Position numbers and translations under genes: made by a program. The notes under the pieces are model-generated. The model did no database searches, was not told the DNA's origin, and saw only the letters and a list, made by a program, of their open reading frames with translations. A stretch of 64,000 nt of DNA from Pseudomonadota bacterium (GTDB lineage Bacteria; Pseudomonadota; Alphaproteobacteria; Dongiales; Dongiaceae), in the NCBI GenBank assembly GCA_016183985.1, contig JACPDN010000006.1, forward strand, positions 496,001 through 560,000, read 5' to 3'. The stretch's first letter is position 1, and the number at the start of each line of letters is the position of its first letter. Positions 53,089 through 61,208 of this stretch are shown piece after piece.

Positions 53089-54924
53089 ATGACTTCCACT
53101 CAAAGCCGTTGGCACAATGCTGCCGATATCGCCGTCATTTTCGTCGCGACGCTCGCATTGCATTACACATTGGCGCGCCAGAGCGGGCTCCTCGCCTCGG
53201 GTGGCTTGCAGGATACCGATGCTTATATGCGGCTCATCCGCATTGAGGAGCTATGGCAAAGTGGCGATTGGTACCAGACGCTGACGTCAAGCCTGGGGGC
53301 CCCCGGCAAGCTGTCGCTACATTGGACCCGGCCGCTCGATCTTCTGATCTTGCTGCCGGCGCTCTTTCTCAATCTCTTCGGCCTGCCGATCGAACGCGCC
53401 ATTTACTGGGTCGGGTTCTGGGTCTCGCCCGTTCTGCAACTGATCGCCTGTATTGCCGCGGCTAAAGCTGCAAAGCCGTTATGGCCACAGCACAGAGCTT
53501 GGCGGCTTGCGGCGCTGATGGTGTTATTCAATGGCGCCGCTCTCACTTATTGCCTGGCAGGTCGCCCCGACCACCATAGCCTTGGCCTGCTTCTCACCCT
53601 ACTGGCCGCCGGCCAAACCATCCGCGCCACTCTGGAACCTGAGAATCCTCATCCTGCCTGGGCAGCTGGAGCTTGGGCCGGTGTCGGCATTTGGGTCAGC
53701 CCGGAAGCACTCATCGGCAGCGGCGCGACCATTGTCAGCTTCGGCGTGCTATGGCTGCTTGGCAGCGATATGGCGCGGATTTGGGCAAGACTTGGACGCC
53801 GATTCTGCTGCGGCATGGCCGTTATTCTATTGAGTGCCATCCTGATCGAGCAGCCTCCCAGTCACTGGCTTCAGGCTGAATACGACAAGGTATCGATCCT
53901 GCACCTTGCCCTTGCTGGCATGGCCATCGTTGACTTCTGGCTCGCCGAACGCATCGCCTGGGCCGGCCCGAAGCGCGTCGCTGCGATGACTGCCGTCGCA
54001 CTCGGCTCGATCCTCATTCTCACACTCGCCTTCCCTGGCTTCTATCTAGGCCCTCTAGGCAACATCTCGAATACAGAGGCGATGGTCTTCCTGGACGACA
54101 TTATGGAGATGTCACCGATCTGGCCGGTGAACCGCACTACGAGTGACCAATTCTTCGGAATGATCGGCAATGCGCTGGCAGCGTTGCCGGTCATTCCAGT
54201 GTGCCTGTGGGCATGGCGCCGACAAGAACGGTTTGCGCCGACGCTCTTCCTGTCCGTCTCATATTTGGTGGCGCTCTTCGGCGCATTACAGCACCAGCGC
54301 CTCGCCGTTTTTTTGAGCGCGTTCGGCGCCTTGCTCGGCTGTGGGCTGTTCGCCATGATTTGCGATCTCGCGGAAGGCCGGATGAGGGCCACACGAATGA
54401 TCGCCCGGCTCTTCAGCGCCACGGTTGTGGTCTTCGGCGGCCAGCTTTGGCTGCTGGCGCCCTCGAACGAAGCGCCGCCAAAGGCTGCCGTCTGCAACCC
54501 CAAGCCCGTGGCCGATTGGCTTAATGCCGCTCATCCCGGAATCGCCGCGCCGGAGCCGGTAGGCGCCGATCGCCACACGCCGATCATCATCACCGAGTCG
54601 ATCAACTACCCGCCGGAGCTCGCCTATCGGACCCGCTACCGCTTCGTTGGCGGGCCTTATCATCGCGGCGTGCAAGATGTGGCGGATATGTACGACCTTG
54701 CCCTCAGCACCGACGATACGGCCGCATGGAACATTCTGGCGAAACGCCAGGCCGCCTATGTCCTGATCTGCATCACCGAAGTTCCAAAGGTCATCGGTGA
54801 ATCCTCCCCGAATTCGTTGTATCATCAGTTATTGAGGGGGGAAGCGCCGGTGTGGCTGCAGCCGTTGGGGATGTCGGCTGAGGCTAGCCGCGAATTTCGT
54901 CTGTTCGCTGTGAAACGCCAATGA
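53089..54924 (+). CDS. Polytopic membrane protein, possible GT-C/STT3-like glycosyltransferase
   Basis: This 611-residue protein has about ten or more hydrophobic segments and a C-terminal soluble domain of about 140 residues. An acidic motif, LQDTDAYMRLIRIEEL (Asp42, Asp44), in the first outer loop recalls the DxD-type catalytic loop of STT3/PglB-like enzymes. CLAGRPDHHSLGLLL follows later. A soluble C-terminus also fits that fold. It could instead be another membrane glycosyltransferase. The ATG at 53089 is used. Its position next to the pilin gene suggests modification of pili or a cell-surface glycan (inference). Confidence 0.6.
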   Translation: MTSTQSRWHNAADIAVIFVATLALHYTLARQSGLLASGGLQDTDAYMRLIRIEELWQSGDWYQTLTSSLGAPGKLSLHWTRPLDLLILLPALFLNLFGLPIERAIYWVGFWVSPVLQLIACIAAAKAAKPLWPQHRAWRLAALMVLFNGAALTYCLAGRPDHHSLGLLLTLLAAGQTIRATLEPENPHPAWAAGAWAGVGIWVSPEALIGSGATIVSFGVLWLLGSDMARIWARLGRRFCCGMAVILLSAILIEQPPSHWLQAEYDKVSILHLALAGMAIVDFWLAERIAWAGPKRVAAMTAVALGSILILTLAFPGFYLGPLGNISNTEAMVFLDDIMEMSPIWPVNRTTSDQFFGMIGNALAALPVIPVCLWAWRRQERFAPTLFLSVSYLVALFGALQHQRLAVFLSAFGALLGCGLFAMICDLAEGRMRATRMIARLFSATVVVFGGQLWLLAPSNEAPPKAAVCNPKPVADWLNAAHPGIAAPEPVGADRHTPIIITESINYPPELAYRTRYRFVGGPYHRGVQDVADMYDLALSTDDTAAWNILAKRQAAYVLICITEVPKVIGESSPNSLYHQLLRGEAPVWLQPLGMSAEASREFRLFAVKRQ

Positions 54925-55000
54925 TCAGAAAGGCATACCGACCTACCATCTACTTACTTTTAGAGGTAGACTACCTATCTCATAATCGTAATGGTCGGTC

Positions 55001-55972
55001 ATGTCGCAAAGTAATGAAAACAAGTCGGGGCACTCAGGCGATATGGCGCGCGATAAAGATCTGATCCTGGTGGTCGATGATTCGCCCACCAATCTGGCCA
55101 TCATGAATGTCGTGCTGCGCGACATTTATCAGGTCATCACCGCCAATAACGGTAGCGATGCTCTCGCTCTCGCGGCATCCGAGGAACCGGACCTCATCAT
55201 CCTCGACATCATGATGCCGGGCATGGATGGCTATGAAATCTGCGACCGGTTGAAGGCCAACCCCTTTACACGCGAAATCCCGGTGATGTTCGTGACCGCG
55301 ATGGACCAGGAACGCCAGGAAGCGCGCGGCCTGGCGCTCGGCGCCGTCGATTACATCGCCAAGCCCGTGAGCCCGCCCATCGTCCTGGCCCGGGTGCGCA
55401 ATCAGCTGGAACTGAAGAAGCAGCGCGATTTTCTGCGCCGCCTTTCCGCCGTCGACGGGCTGACGGGGATCGCCAACCGCCGTGCCTTCGAGGAGGATTT
55501 CGACCGCGAATGGCGCCGCGCCATCCGCCTGAAATCCAACCTCTGCGTCTATCTGACCGATATCGACAATTTCAAGGCCTATAACGATGCCTATGGGTAT
55601 CTCGCCGGCGATGACGCGTTGCGCATCCTGGCGCAGGCCATGTCGAAGGCCATCCTGCGCCCAGGCGACCTGCTGGCGCGCTACAGTGGCGAGGAATTCG
55701 TCGGGCTGATGCCTGATACCGATGCCAATGGCTCGGCGATTGTCGGTGAAAGGTTGCTCAACGCCGTGCGGGCCTTGTCGTTGCCGCATGCGCATTCGGG
55801 AACGGCCCCGATCGTCACCGTTTCGATCGGTGCAGCGGTTTGCCGACCCGGCCCCACCGGCGATCGTTCGGGCCTCTTCAAGCTTGCCGGCGATGCGCTT
55901 TATGCGGCCAAGAAAGGCGGCCGCAACCAGCTGCGCGTCTTTGAAATGCCGGCGCCTGTGACGGCCATCTGA
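55001..55972 (+). CDS. Response regulator with diguanylate cyclase (REC-GGDEF)
   Basis: This 323-residue protein has a receiver domain with acidic pair Asp26-Asp27, phospho-acceptor Asp69 (LIILDIMMPGMDG) and Lys121 (AKPV). The GGDEF domain starts near VDGLTGIANRRAFEED. Its active loop is RYSGEEF, a Ser variant of GGEEF (229-233). An inhibitory-site RxxD (Arg220 to Asp223) lies five residues before it, the normal spacing. It probably makes c-di-GMP on phosphorylation. No cognate kinase is adjacent. Confidence 0.92.
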   Translation: MSQSNENKSGHSGDMARDKDLILVVDDSPTNLAIMNVVLRDIYQVITANNGSDALALAASEEPDLIILDIMMPGMDGYEICDRLKANPFTREIPVMFVTAMDQERQEARGLALGAVDYIAKPVSPPIVLARVRNQLELKKQRDFLRRLSAVDGLTGIANRRAFEEDFDREWRRAIRLKSNLCVYLTDIDNFKAYNDAYGYLAGDDALRILAQAMSKAILRPGDLLARYSGEEFVGLMPDTDANGSAIVGERLLNAVRALSLPHAHSGTAPIVTVSIGAAVCRPGPTGDRSGLFKLAGDALYAAKKGGRNQLRVFEMPAPVTAI

Positions 55973-55983
55973 GGTCTCAGGAT

Positions 55984-56919
55984 CTAACGTGCTACTGCGG
56001 GCCAGGCCGGCTCGGGTATGGCCGGATTGCCGGCCAGCCAGTTGCGCACGGTTTCGGCTTCGGGTGCCAGTTGGATGCCGTGCGGCCACACCACATGGAA
56101 CGCAAAGCCTGTGATCCACGGCCGCTCGATCGGATGCACGAGCAGGCCGCGTCGTACCAGATGATCCGTCTGGTGTCGCCAGCCCAGGGCAATTCCCTGC
56201 CCTTCCAATGCAGCGCCAACCACCAATGCATAGTCATTGAGATGCAGGCCGGCATTATCCGGTGCGCCGGCCACGCCCATGGCGCGGAAGAAATCGTCCC
56301 AGCTGGGGCGGGGGCGGAAGGGTTCATCGAGGTGGATCAGACGCTGCTTCCGCAGATCAGCCACAGAATCGATCTGGCCAGCACGTTCGAGATAGGCTGG
56401 ACTGCAGATGGGGATGATCGCTTCGCCCACCATCTCGACCGCATCGAGGCCCAGATAACGGCCGTCACCGCGCCGGATGCCGAGCGAAACGCCTTCGGCA
56501 TCAAGGTCGATATCCTTGTCCGTGGTCTGCAACCTGAGATCGATGCCGGGATTTTCCTGACGAAAAAGTGCCAAGCGCGGCAGCATCCACCATGACGCAA
56601 AGGCAGTCGAGCAGGAGAGCGTCACATGGGTACCGCTTTGGCTGCGCCGCAGGGTCTCGGTCGAGCGCCGGATATGCTCGAGCGCCAGCGTCACGTCCTG
56701 ATGATAGCGTCGGCCATCTTCGGTGAGCTTCACTCGCTGGTGTTCCCGGCGGAACAACGCGGTTCCCAGCGCCGATTCCAACTGCTTCATGCCGTAACTG
56801 ACTGCGGCCTGGGTCATATTGAGTTCCTGCGCCGCCTTGGTGAAACTGGCAAGACGTCCGGCGGCCTCGAAAATGACCAGGGCATTCAGGGGTGGCAATT
56901 GCGTGCGCAGTAACTTCAT
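55984..56919 (-). CDS. LysR family regulator, GcvA-like
   Basis: This 311-residue regulator has an N-terminal helix-turn-helix (PLNALVIFEAAGRLASFTKAAQELNMTQAAVSYGMKQLE) typical of the GcvA subgroup, then a substrate-binding effector domain (HVTLSCSTAFASWWMLPRL). It is divergent from the MttB-family gene, the classic layout for a LysR regulator and its target. It likely responds to an amine or glycine-related metabolite (inference). The long motif is given to show the match; no other family fits. Confidence 0.92.
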   Translation of the reverse strand: MKLLRTQLPPLNALVIFEAAGRLASFTKAAQELNMTQAAVSYGMKQLESALGTALFRREHQRVKLTEDGRRYHQDVTLALEHIRRSTETLRRSQSGTHVTLSCSTAFASWWMLPRLALFRQENPGIDLRLQTTDKDIDLDAEGVSLGIRRGDGRYLGLDAVEMVGEAIIPICSPAYLERAGQIDSVADLRKQRLIHLDEPFRPRPSWDDFFRAMGVAGAPDNAGLHLNDYALVVGAALEGQGIALGWRHQTDHLVRRGLLVHPIERPWITGFAFHVVWPHGIQLAPEAETVRNWLAGNPAIPEPAWPAVAR

Positions 56920-56930
56920 AAGCCCACCTT

Positions 56931-56944
56931 ATCAACTTCCTGAT
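56931..56944. promoter_or_regulatory. Candidate LysR-type operator
   Basis: ATCA-N6-TGAT (56931-56934 and 56941-56944) is a short dyad in the 102-base divergent region between the LysR gene and the MttB-family gene. It loosely fits T-N11-A. Short dyads are common by chance, so this is tentative. Confidence 0.35.
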
Positions 56945-57021
56945 TTTTTTCCAGGATTACATAGCCAGCACACCAGTTAGCATCATGCGCCAGATTTTAA
57001 GGATGAGATAAGGCGATCCCC

Positions 57022-58557
57022 ATGAGCGAGCCCACCGCCAGCCCCCAACCCGCCCGCCAGCGGAACCGCACGCGGTCTCGGCCGACAGTCGCGGCACCGG
57101 CCTATCTGCGGCGGCAGATCCCGACCTACTCATTCCTCGATGCCGATGGGCTGGATCGCCTGCATGCCCAGGCCGAGCAGATTCTGGCCGAGATCGGCGT
57201 CGAGTTTCGCGGCGACGACGCGGCACTGGATCTATGGCGCAAGGCCGGCGCCAAGGTTGAGGGCGTACGTGTGCGCTTCGAGCCCGGGATGGTCACCGAG
57301 ATCATCCAGAAGACAACGCCCAAGAGCTTCACCCAGCATGGCCGCGATCCGCAGCATTCGGTCGAGATCGGCGGCGATGCGGTGGTGTTCTCACCCGCTT
57401 ACGGCTCGCCCTTCGTCTATGACCAGGAGCAGGGTCGCCGCTATGGCTCGCTCGAGGACTTCAAGAATTTCGTGAAGATGGCCTGGATGTCGCCCTGGCT
57501 GCACCATTCCGGCGGCACGGTCTGCGAGCCGGTCGACGTGCCGGTCAACAAGCGCCATCTCGACATGGTCTATGCTCATATCAAGCATTCGGGCAAACCC
57601 TTCATGGGATCGGTGACCGCGCCCGAACGCGCTGAGGATTCCATTGAGATGTGCCGCATCCTGTTCGGCGCCGATTTCGTCGACAAGAATTGCGTCATTC
57701 TCGGCAACATCAACACCAATTCGCCGCTGATCTTCGACGGTGTCATGTCGCAAGGCCTGCGCGCCTATGCCCGCGCCAATCAAGCGGCCGTCGTTGTGCC
57801 CTTCATTCTGGGCGGTGCCATGGGGCCGGTGACGACGGCCGGCGCTATTGCCCAAGCACACGCCGAGGCGATGGTCGGCGTGGCGCTGACGCAGTTGGAG
57901 CGACCGGGTGCCCCGGTCATCTACGGCAACTTCCTGAGCTCCATGTCACTGCGTTCGGGTGCGCCGACGTTCGGCATGCCCGAACCGGCCATGGCTTATC
58001 TTGCCATCGGGCAATTGGCGCGCCGCCTTGGCGTGCCCTTGCGTTGCGGCGGATCGCTCACGGCCTCGAAAGTCGCGGATTCTCAGGCCGCGCAAGAGAG
58101 CGCCGATTCATTGTGGCCCGCCCTTCTAGGCGGCGCCAATTTCATCCTGCATGCGGCTGGCTGGCTTGAAGGCGGGCTCGTCATGGGCTACGAGAAATTC
58201 GTCCTCGATTGCGACCATCTCGGCATGATGCACAAGCTGTTGGGCGGCCTCACCTTCGACGACAACACGCTGGCGATGGACGCCTTCCGCGAGGTGGAAC
58301 CCGGCAAGCATTTCCTCGGCTGCGCCCATACCATGGCGAACTACACCACCGCCTTCTACGACGCGGACCTTGCCGATAACGATTCCTTCGAGCAATGGCG
58401 CGATGCCGGCTCGAACCCGGCGGATGTCCGCGCCGGCAAGAAATGGAAAGCCTTGCTCGCCAGCCATACCGACCCGGCACTCGACCCGGCAATCGACGAG
58501 GCCTTGCGCGACTTCATGGAGCGCAAGAAGCAATCCGTGGCCGACGCCTGGTACTGA
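57022..58557 (+). CDS. MttB-family methyltransferase (trimethylamine/betaine type, non-pyrrolysine)
   Basis: This 511-residue protein of the trimethylamine methyltransferase family has LHAQAEQILAEIGVEF, GSPFVYDQEQGRRYGSLEDF, and LRCGGSLTASKVADSQAAQESADSLWPALLGGANFILHAAGW. There is no in-frame amber codon, so pyrrolysine is not used and the enzyme is likely of the glycine-betaine-type (MtgB-like) branch. Such proteins usually transfer a methyl group to a corrinoid protein, but no corrinoid protein gene is nearby. It is followed by a demethylase-like flavoprotein gene 41 bases downstream. Confidence 0.88.
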   Translation: MSEPTASPQPARQRNRTRSRPTVAAPAYLRRQIPTYSFLDADGLDRLHAQAEQILAEIGVEFRGDDAALDLWRKAGAKVEGVRVRFEPGMVTEIIQKTTPKSFTQHGRDPQHSVEIGGDAVVFSPAYGSPFVYDQEQGRRYGSLEDFKNFVKMAWMSPWLHHSGGTVCEPVDVPVNKRHLDMVYAHIKHSGKPFMGSVTAPERAEDSIEMCRILFGADFVDKNCVILGNINTNSPLIFDGVMSQGLRAYARANQAAVVVPFILGGAMGPVTTAGAIAQAHAEAMVGVALTQLERPGAPVIYGNFLSSMSLRSGAPTFGMPEPAMAYLAIGQLARRLGVPLRCGGSLTASKVADSQAAQESADSLWPALLGGANFILHAAGWLEGGLVMGYEKFVLDCDHLGMMHKLLGGLTFDDNTLAMDAFREVEPGKHFLGCAHTMANYTTAFYDADLADNDSFEQWRDAGSNPADVRAGKKWKALLASHTDPALDPAIDEALRDFMERKKQSVADAWY

Positions 58558-58598
58558 CCGAGCCGACACTCAATAAGAGCCACACATCGGAGCCCCTG

Positions 58599-60638
58599 AT
58601 GGCCGACCCCTTGTTGCAGCCATACCGCCTGAAGCACCTCAATCTGAAGAACCGCATTTTCTCAACATCGCACGAGCCAGCCTATTCGGTGGGTGGCATG
58701 CCGACATCACGCTATCAGGCCTATCACGAGGAAAAGGCCAGGGGTGGTGCCGCCATGACCATGATTGGCGGCTCGTCGGTCGTCGCCAAGGATTCGCCGC
58801 AGGCCTTCGGCAATCTCTATATCCACGACGACGCCATCATTCCGCATTTCAAGCAGCTCGCCGAGCGCGTCCATGCCTATGACTGCGCGGTCATGTGCCA
58901 GATCACGCATCTGGGCCGCCGCACATCCTGGAACAAGGAGAACTGGCTGCCGGTGATTTCAGCATCACATCAACGGGAACCAGCACATCGCAGCTTCCCG
59001 AAGACGATGGAAGATTTCGACATCGCCCGGACTGTGAAAGCCTATGGTGAGGCGGCGAAACGCGCCCGCGCCGGCAATCTCGACGGGGTCGAGGTCGAGG
59101 CCTATGGCCATCTTTTCGATGCGTTCCTCTCGCCCCGCACCAACACCCGCGAGGACAATTACGGCGGCAGCCTGAAAAATCGCATGCGCTTCGGTCATGA
59201 GGTGCTGAGCGAAATGCGCCGCCAGGCCGGCAGCGATTTCATCATCGGCGTCCGCATGGTGATAGACGAGGCGGAAGACGACGGCCTGCGCTTCGAAGAG
59301 GGTATCGAGATCGCCAAGCGTCTTCATGCCGACGGCTTGATGGACTTCCTCAATATTATTGTCGGCACGATCGACACGGACGAAGCGCTCTCGCATATCA
59401 TTCCGCTGATGGGTACGCCGGCCGGTCCTAATTTCGCCAAGGTGAAAACGGCGCGCAAATTGCTGCCGGGCCTGCCCGTCTTCCACGCGGCCCGCGTCAA
59501 TGACCTCGCCACCGCACGGCACTGGATCAGCGACGATGCGGTCGACATGATCGGCATGACCCGCGCCCATATGGCGGACCCGCATATCGTTGCCAAGATG
59601 ATGCGCGGGGAGGAGGAGCGCATCCGCCCCTGCGTCGGCGCCGGCTATTGCATCGATCGCATCTATCAGGGCGGCGAGGCTCTGTGCCTGCACAATCCGG
59701 CGACCGGCCGTGAAGAGACGATGCCGCATGTCATTGCGCGTACGAGCGCCCCCAAGAAGAAGGTCGCGATCGTCGGTGCCGGCCCGGCAGGACTTGAAGC
59801 TGCGCGAGTCTCGGCCCTGCGCGGCCACAAGGTGGTCGTGTTCGAAGCAACCGATCGCGTCGGCGGCCAAGTGGCACTTGCCGCCAAGGTCAACCGCCGC
59901 AAGGAATTGATCGGCATCACCGATTGGCTTTACGCCGAATGCCAGCATGCCGGCGTCGACTTTCGCTTCAATACCTTTGCCGAAGGCAGCGACATCACGG
60001 CCGAGAATCCCGACATCGTCATTATCGCCACCGGCGGCACGCCGAACACGGCGCCGTTCGGTGAAGGCGGCGATCTCGCTTTATCGACCTGGGATGTGCT
60101 GTCCGGTCAGGTGGCCTTGTCCGACGACATCATCCTCTATGACGACGAAAGCGGGCACGAAGCCCTCTCGACGGCAGAATTTCTCACCAACAAAGGCATC
60201 AAGTTCGAGATTGTAACGCCGGAACGCATGGTCGGCGCCGAAGTGGGCGGGCTCAACTATCCGGCCTATTACAAGGCGTTCTATCAGGGCGATGTGAAGG
60301 TGACGCTCAATCTGCGCATGAAGAAGATCGCCAAGGACGGCAACCAGCTGGTGGCGACGCTGCATAACCCCTATGACAAATCGACGGTCGAAAAGCGCGC
60401 CCAGCAGATCATCGTGGCACACGGCAACCTGCCGGCCGACGCCGTCTACTTCGATCTCAAGGAACAGAGCATCAATCGCGGCGAGATCGATTTCGATGCC
60501 TTTATTGAAGGCCGCCCGCAGGCGCTGAAAACAAACGCGGCGGGATCCTTCCAGCTGTTCCGCATCGGCGATGCCGTCGCCGCCAGAAACATCCACGCCG
60601 CGATCTATGACGGCCTTAGGCTGTGCAAGACGTTCTAA
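58599..60638 (+). CDS. N-methyl amine demethylase-like flavoprotein (TMADH/DgcA/StcD group)
   Basis: This 679-residue protein has an old-yellow-enzyme TIM barrel (PLLQPYRLKHLNLKNRIFSTSH, GNLDGVEVEAYGHLFDAFLSPRTN), a cysteine cluster, and a C-terminal FAD/NAD domain (KKVAIVGAGPAGLEAARV, VFEATDRVGGQ). The iron-sulfur motif has Cys345, Cys351 and Cys363, but Ala348 where trimethylamine dehydrogenase has a fourth Cys. It resembles dimethylglycine or N-methylproline demethylases. The ATG at 58599, 41 bases after the MttB-family gene, indicates one operon. The exact N-methyl substrate is not decidable. Confidence 0.87.
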   Translation: MADPLLQPYRLKHLNLKNRIFSTSHEPAYSVGGMPTSRYQAYHEEKARGGAAMTMIGGSSVVAKDSPQAFGNLYIHDDAIIPHFKQLAERVHAYDCAVMCQITHLGRRTSWNKENWLPVISASHQREPAHRSFPKTMEDFDIARTVKAYGEAAKRARAGNLDGVEVEAYGHLFDAFLSPRTNTREDNYGGSLKNRMRFGHEVLSEMRRQAGSDFIIGVRMVIDEAEDDGLRFEEGIEIAKRLHADGLMDFLNIIVGTIDTDEALSHIIPLMGTPAGPNFAKVKTARKLLPGLPVFHAARVNDLATARHWISDDAVDMIGMTRAHMADPHIVAKMMRGEEERIRPCVGAGYCIDRIYQGGEALCLHNPATGREETMPHVIARTSAPKKKVAIVGAGPAGLEAARVSALRGHKVVVFEATDRVGGQVALAAKVNRRKELIGITDWLYAECQHAGVDFRFNTFAEGSDITAENPDIVIIATGGTPNTAPFGEGGDLALSTWDVLSGQVALSDDIILYDDESGHEALSTAEFLTNKGIKFEIVTPERMVGAEVGGLNYPAYYKAFYQGDVKVTLNLRMKKIAKDGNQLVATLHNPYDKSTVEKRAQQIIVAHGNLPADAVYFDLKEQSINRGEIDFDAFIEGRPQALKTNAAGSFQLFRIGDAVAARNIHAAIYDGLRLCKTF

Positions 60639-60643
60639 AGCGG

Positions 60644-60740
60644 CCCCTCACCCCAACCCCTCTCTCCAGAGGGGTTTATAGGCAAGCTCACTCGAAACTC
60701 CCTCGCCCCGCGCAAGCGGGGAGAGGGCCGGGGTGAAGGG
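60644..60740. repeat. REP-like palindromic intergenic element, copy 2
   Basis: This roughly 97-bp element starts with CCCCTCACCCC and ends GGGGTGAAGGG. It shares the central ACTCCCTCGCCCCGC/GCGGGGAGAGGG hairpin with the copy at 7512-7605. It lies between the convergent demethylase gene and a small exported-protein gene, a site where it may act as a two-way terminator. Confidence 0.75.
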
Positions 60741-60749
60741 CCTTCGCTT

Positions 60750-61019
60750 TTACGCCTGCGGCTTCACGCCGAGCAGGTTGAGGGCCTTGGTGATATCCTT
60801 GACGCCATCCGCGGCCTTGTTGGCGTGGCAGGCCTTCTCGCCGGCCATCGCATCCTTCTCGGCCGCGTTGAACTTGGTGTTGCCCTTGTGGGTCTTGGCG
60901 ACCTCGTTCCACTGACTGATCAGCGTGGTGCATTTTTCGGCCGGGGTCGAAGCGGCCATCGCGGTGCCGGAAGCGAGCACGGTGGCGGCAAGGGCGCCGA
61001 GCAGCAGACGAGTCTTCAT
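60750..61019 (-). CDS. Small exported protein
   Basis: This is an 89-residue hypothetical protein with a clear Sec signal (MKTRLLLGALAATVLASGTA, cleavage after AMAA), a helical mature part of about 66 residues and two Cys (30 and 64) that could form a disulfide. A ribosome site GGGAGAATC precedes the ATG. It lies between two demethylation genes. No family is recognised. Confidence 0.75.
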   Translation of the reverse strand: MKTRLLLGALAATVLASGTAMAASTPAEKCTTLISQWNEVAKTHKGNTKFNAAEKDAMAGEKACHANKAADGVKDITKALNLLGVKPQA

Positions 61020-61142
61020 GATGATTCTCCCAATTCTCGAATTTTCCTCGAGCGGTGGTCGGCCGTCCGTCGGGGCGGTCTAGGCCGTCGCTCGTGGGGA
61101 GAAGCATCGGCGCAGGCGGTAACGCCGGAATGTCAAAGATGC

Positions 61143-61177
61143 GTGAAAAATGAAACGGCGCGTGTCGCCACGCGCCG
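61143..61177 (-). terminator. Rho-independent terminator after the dimethylglycine dehydrogenase-like gene
   Basis: A perfect 9-bp stem (CGGCGCGTG 61156-61164, CACGCGCCG 61169-61177, 4-base loop) is followed on the minus strand by TTTCATTTTTC. It is 31 bases past the stop of the dehydrogenase gene. Confidence 0.85.
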
Positions 61178-61208
61178 CTGTCACGTTTCGTTACAATATT
61201 TACCGGCG

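Noticed and set aside
57022-58557. Pyrrolysine-coding mttB
   Set aside because: No in-frame TAG is present in the gene, and the protein is full length without read-through.
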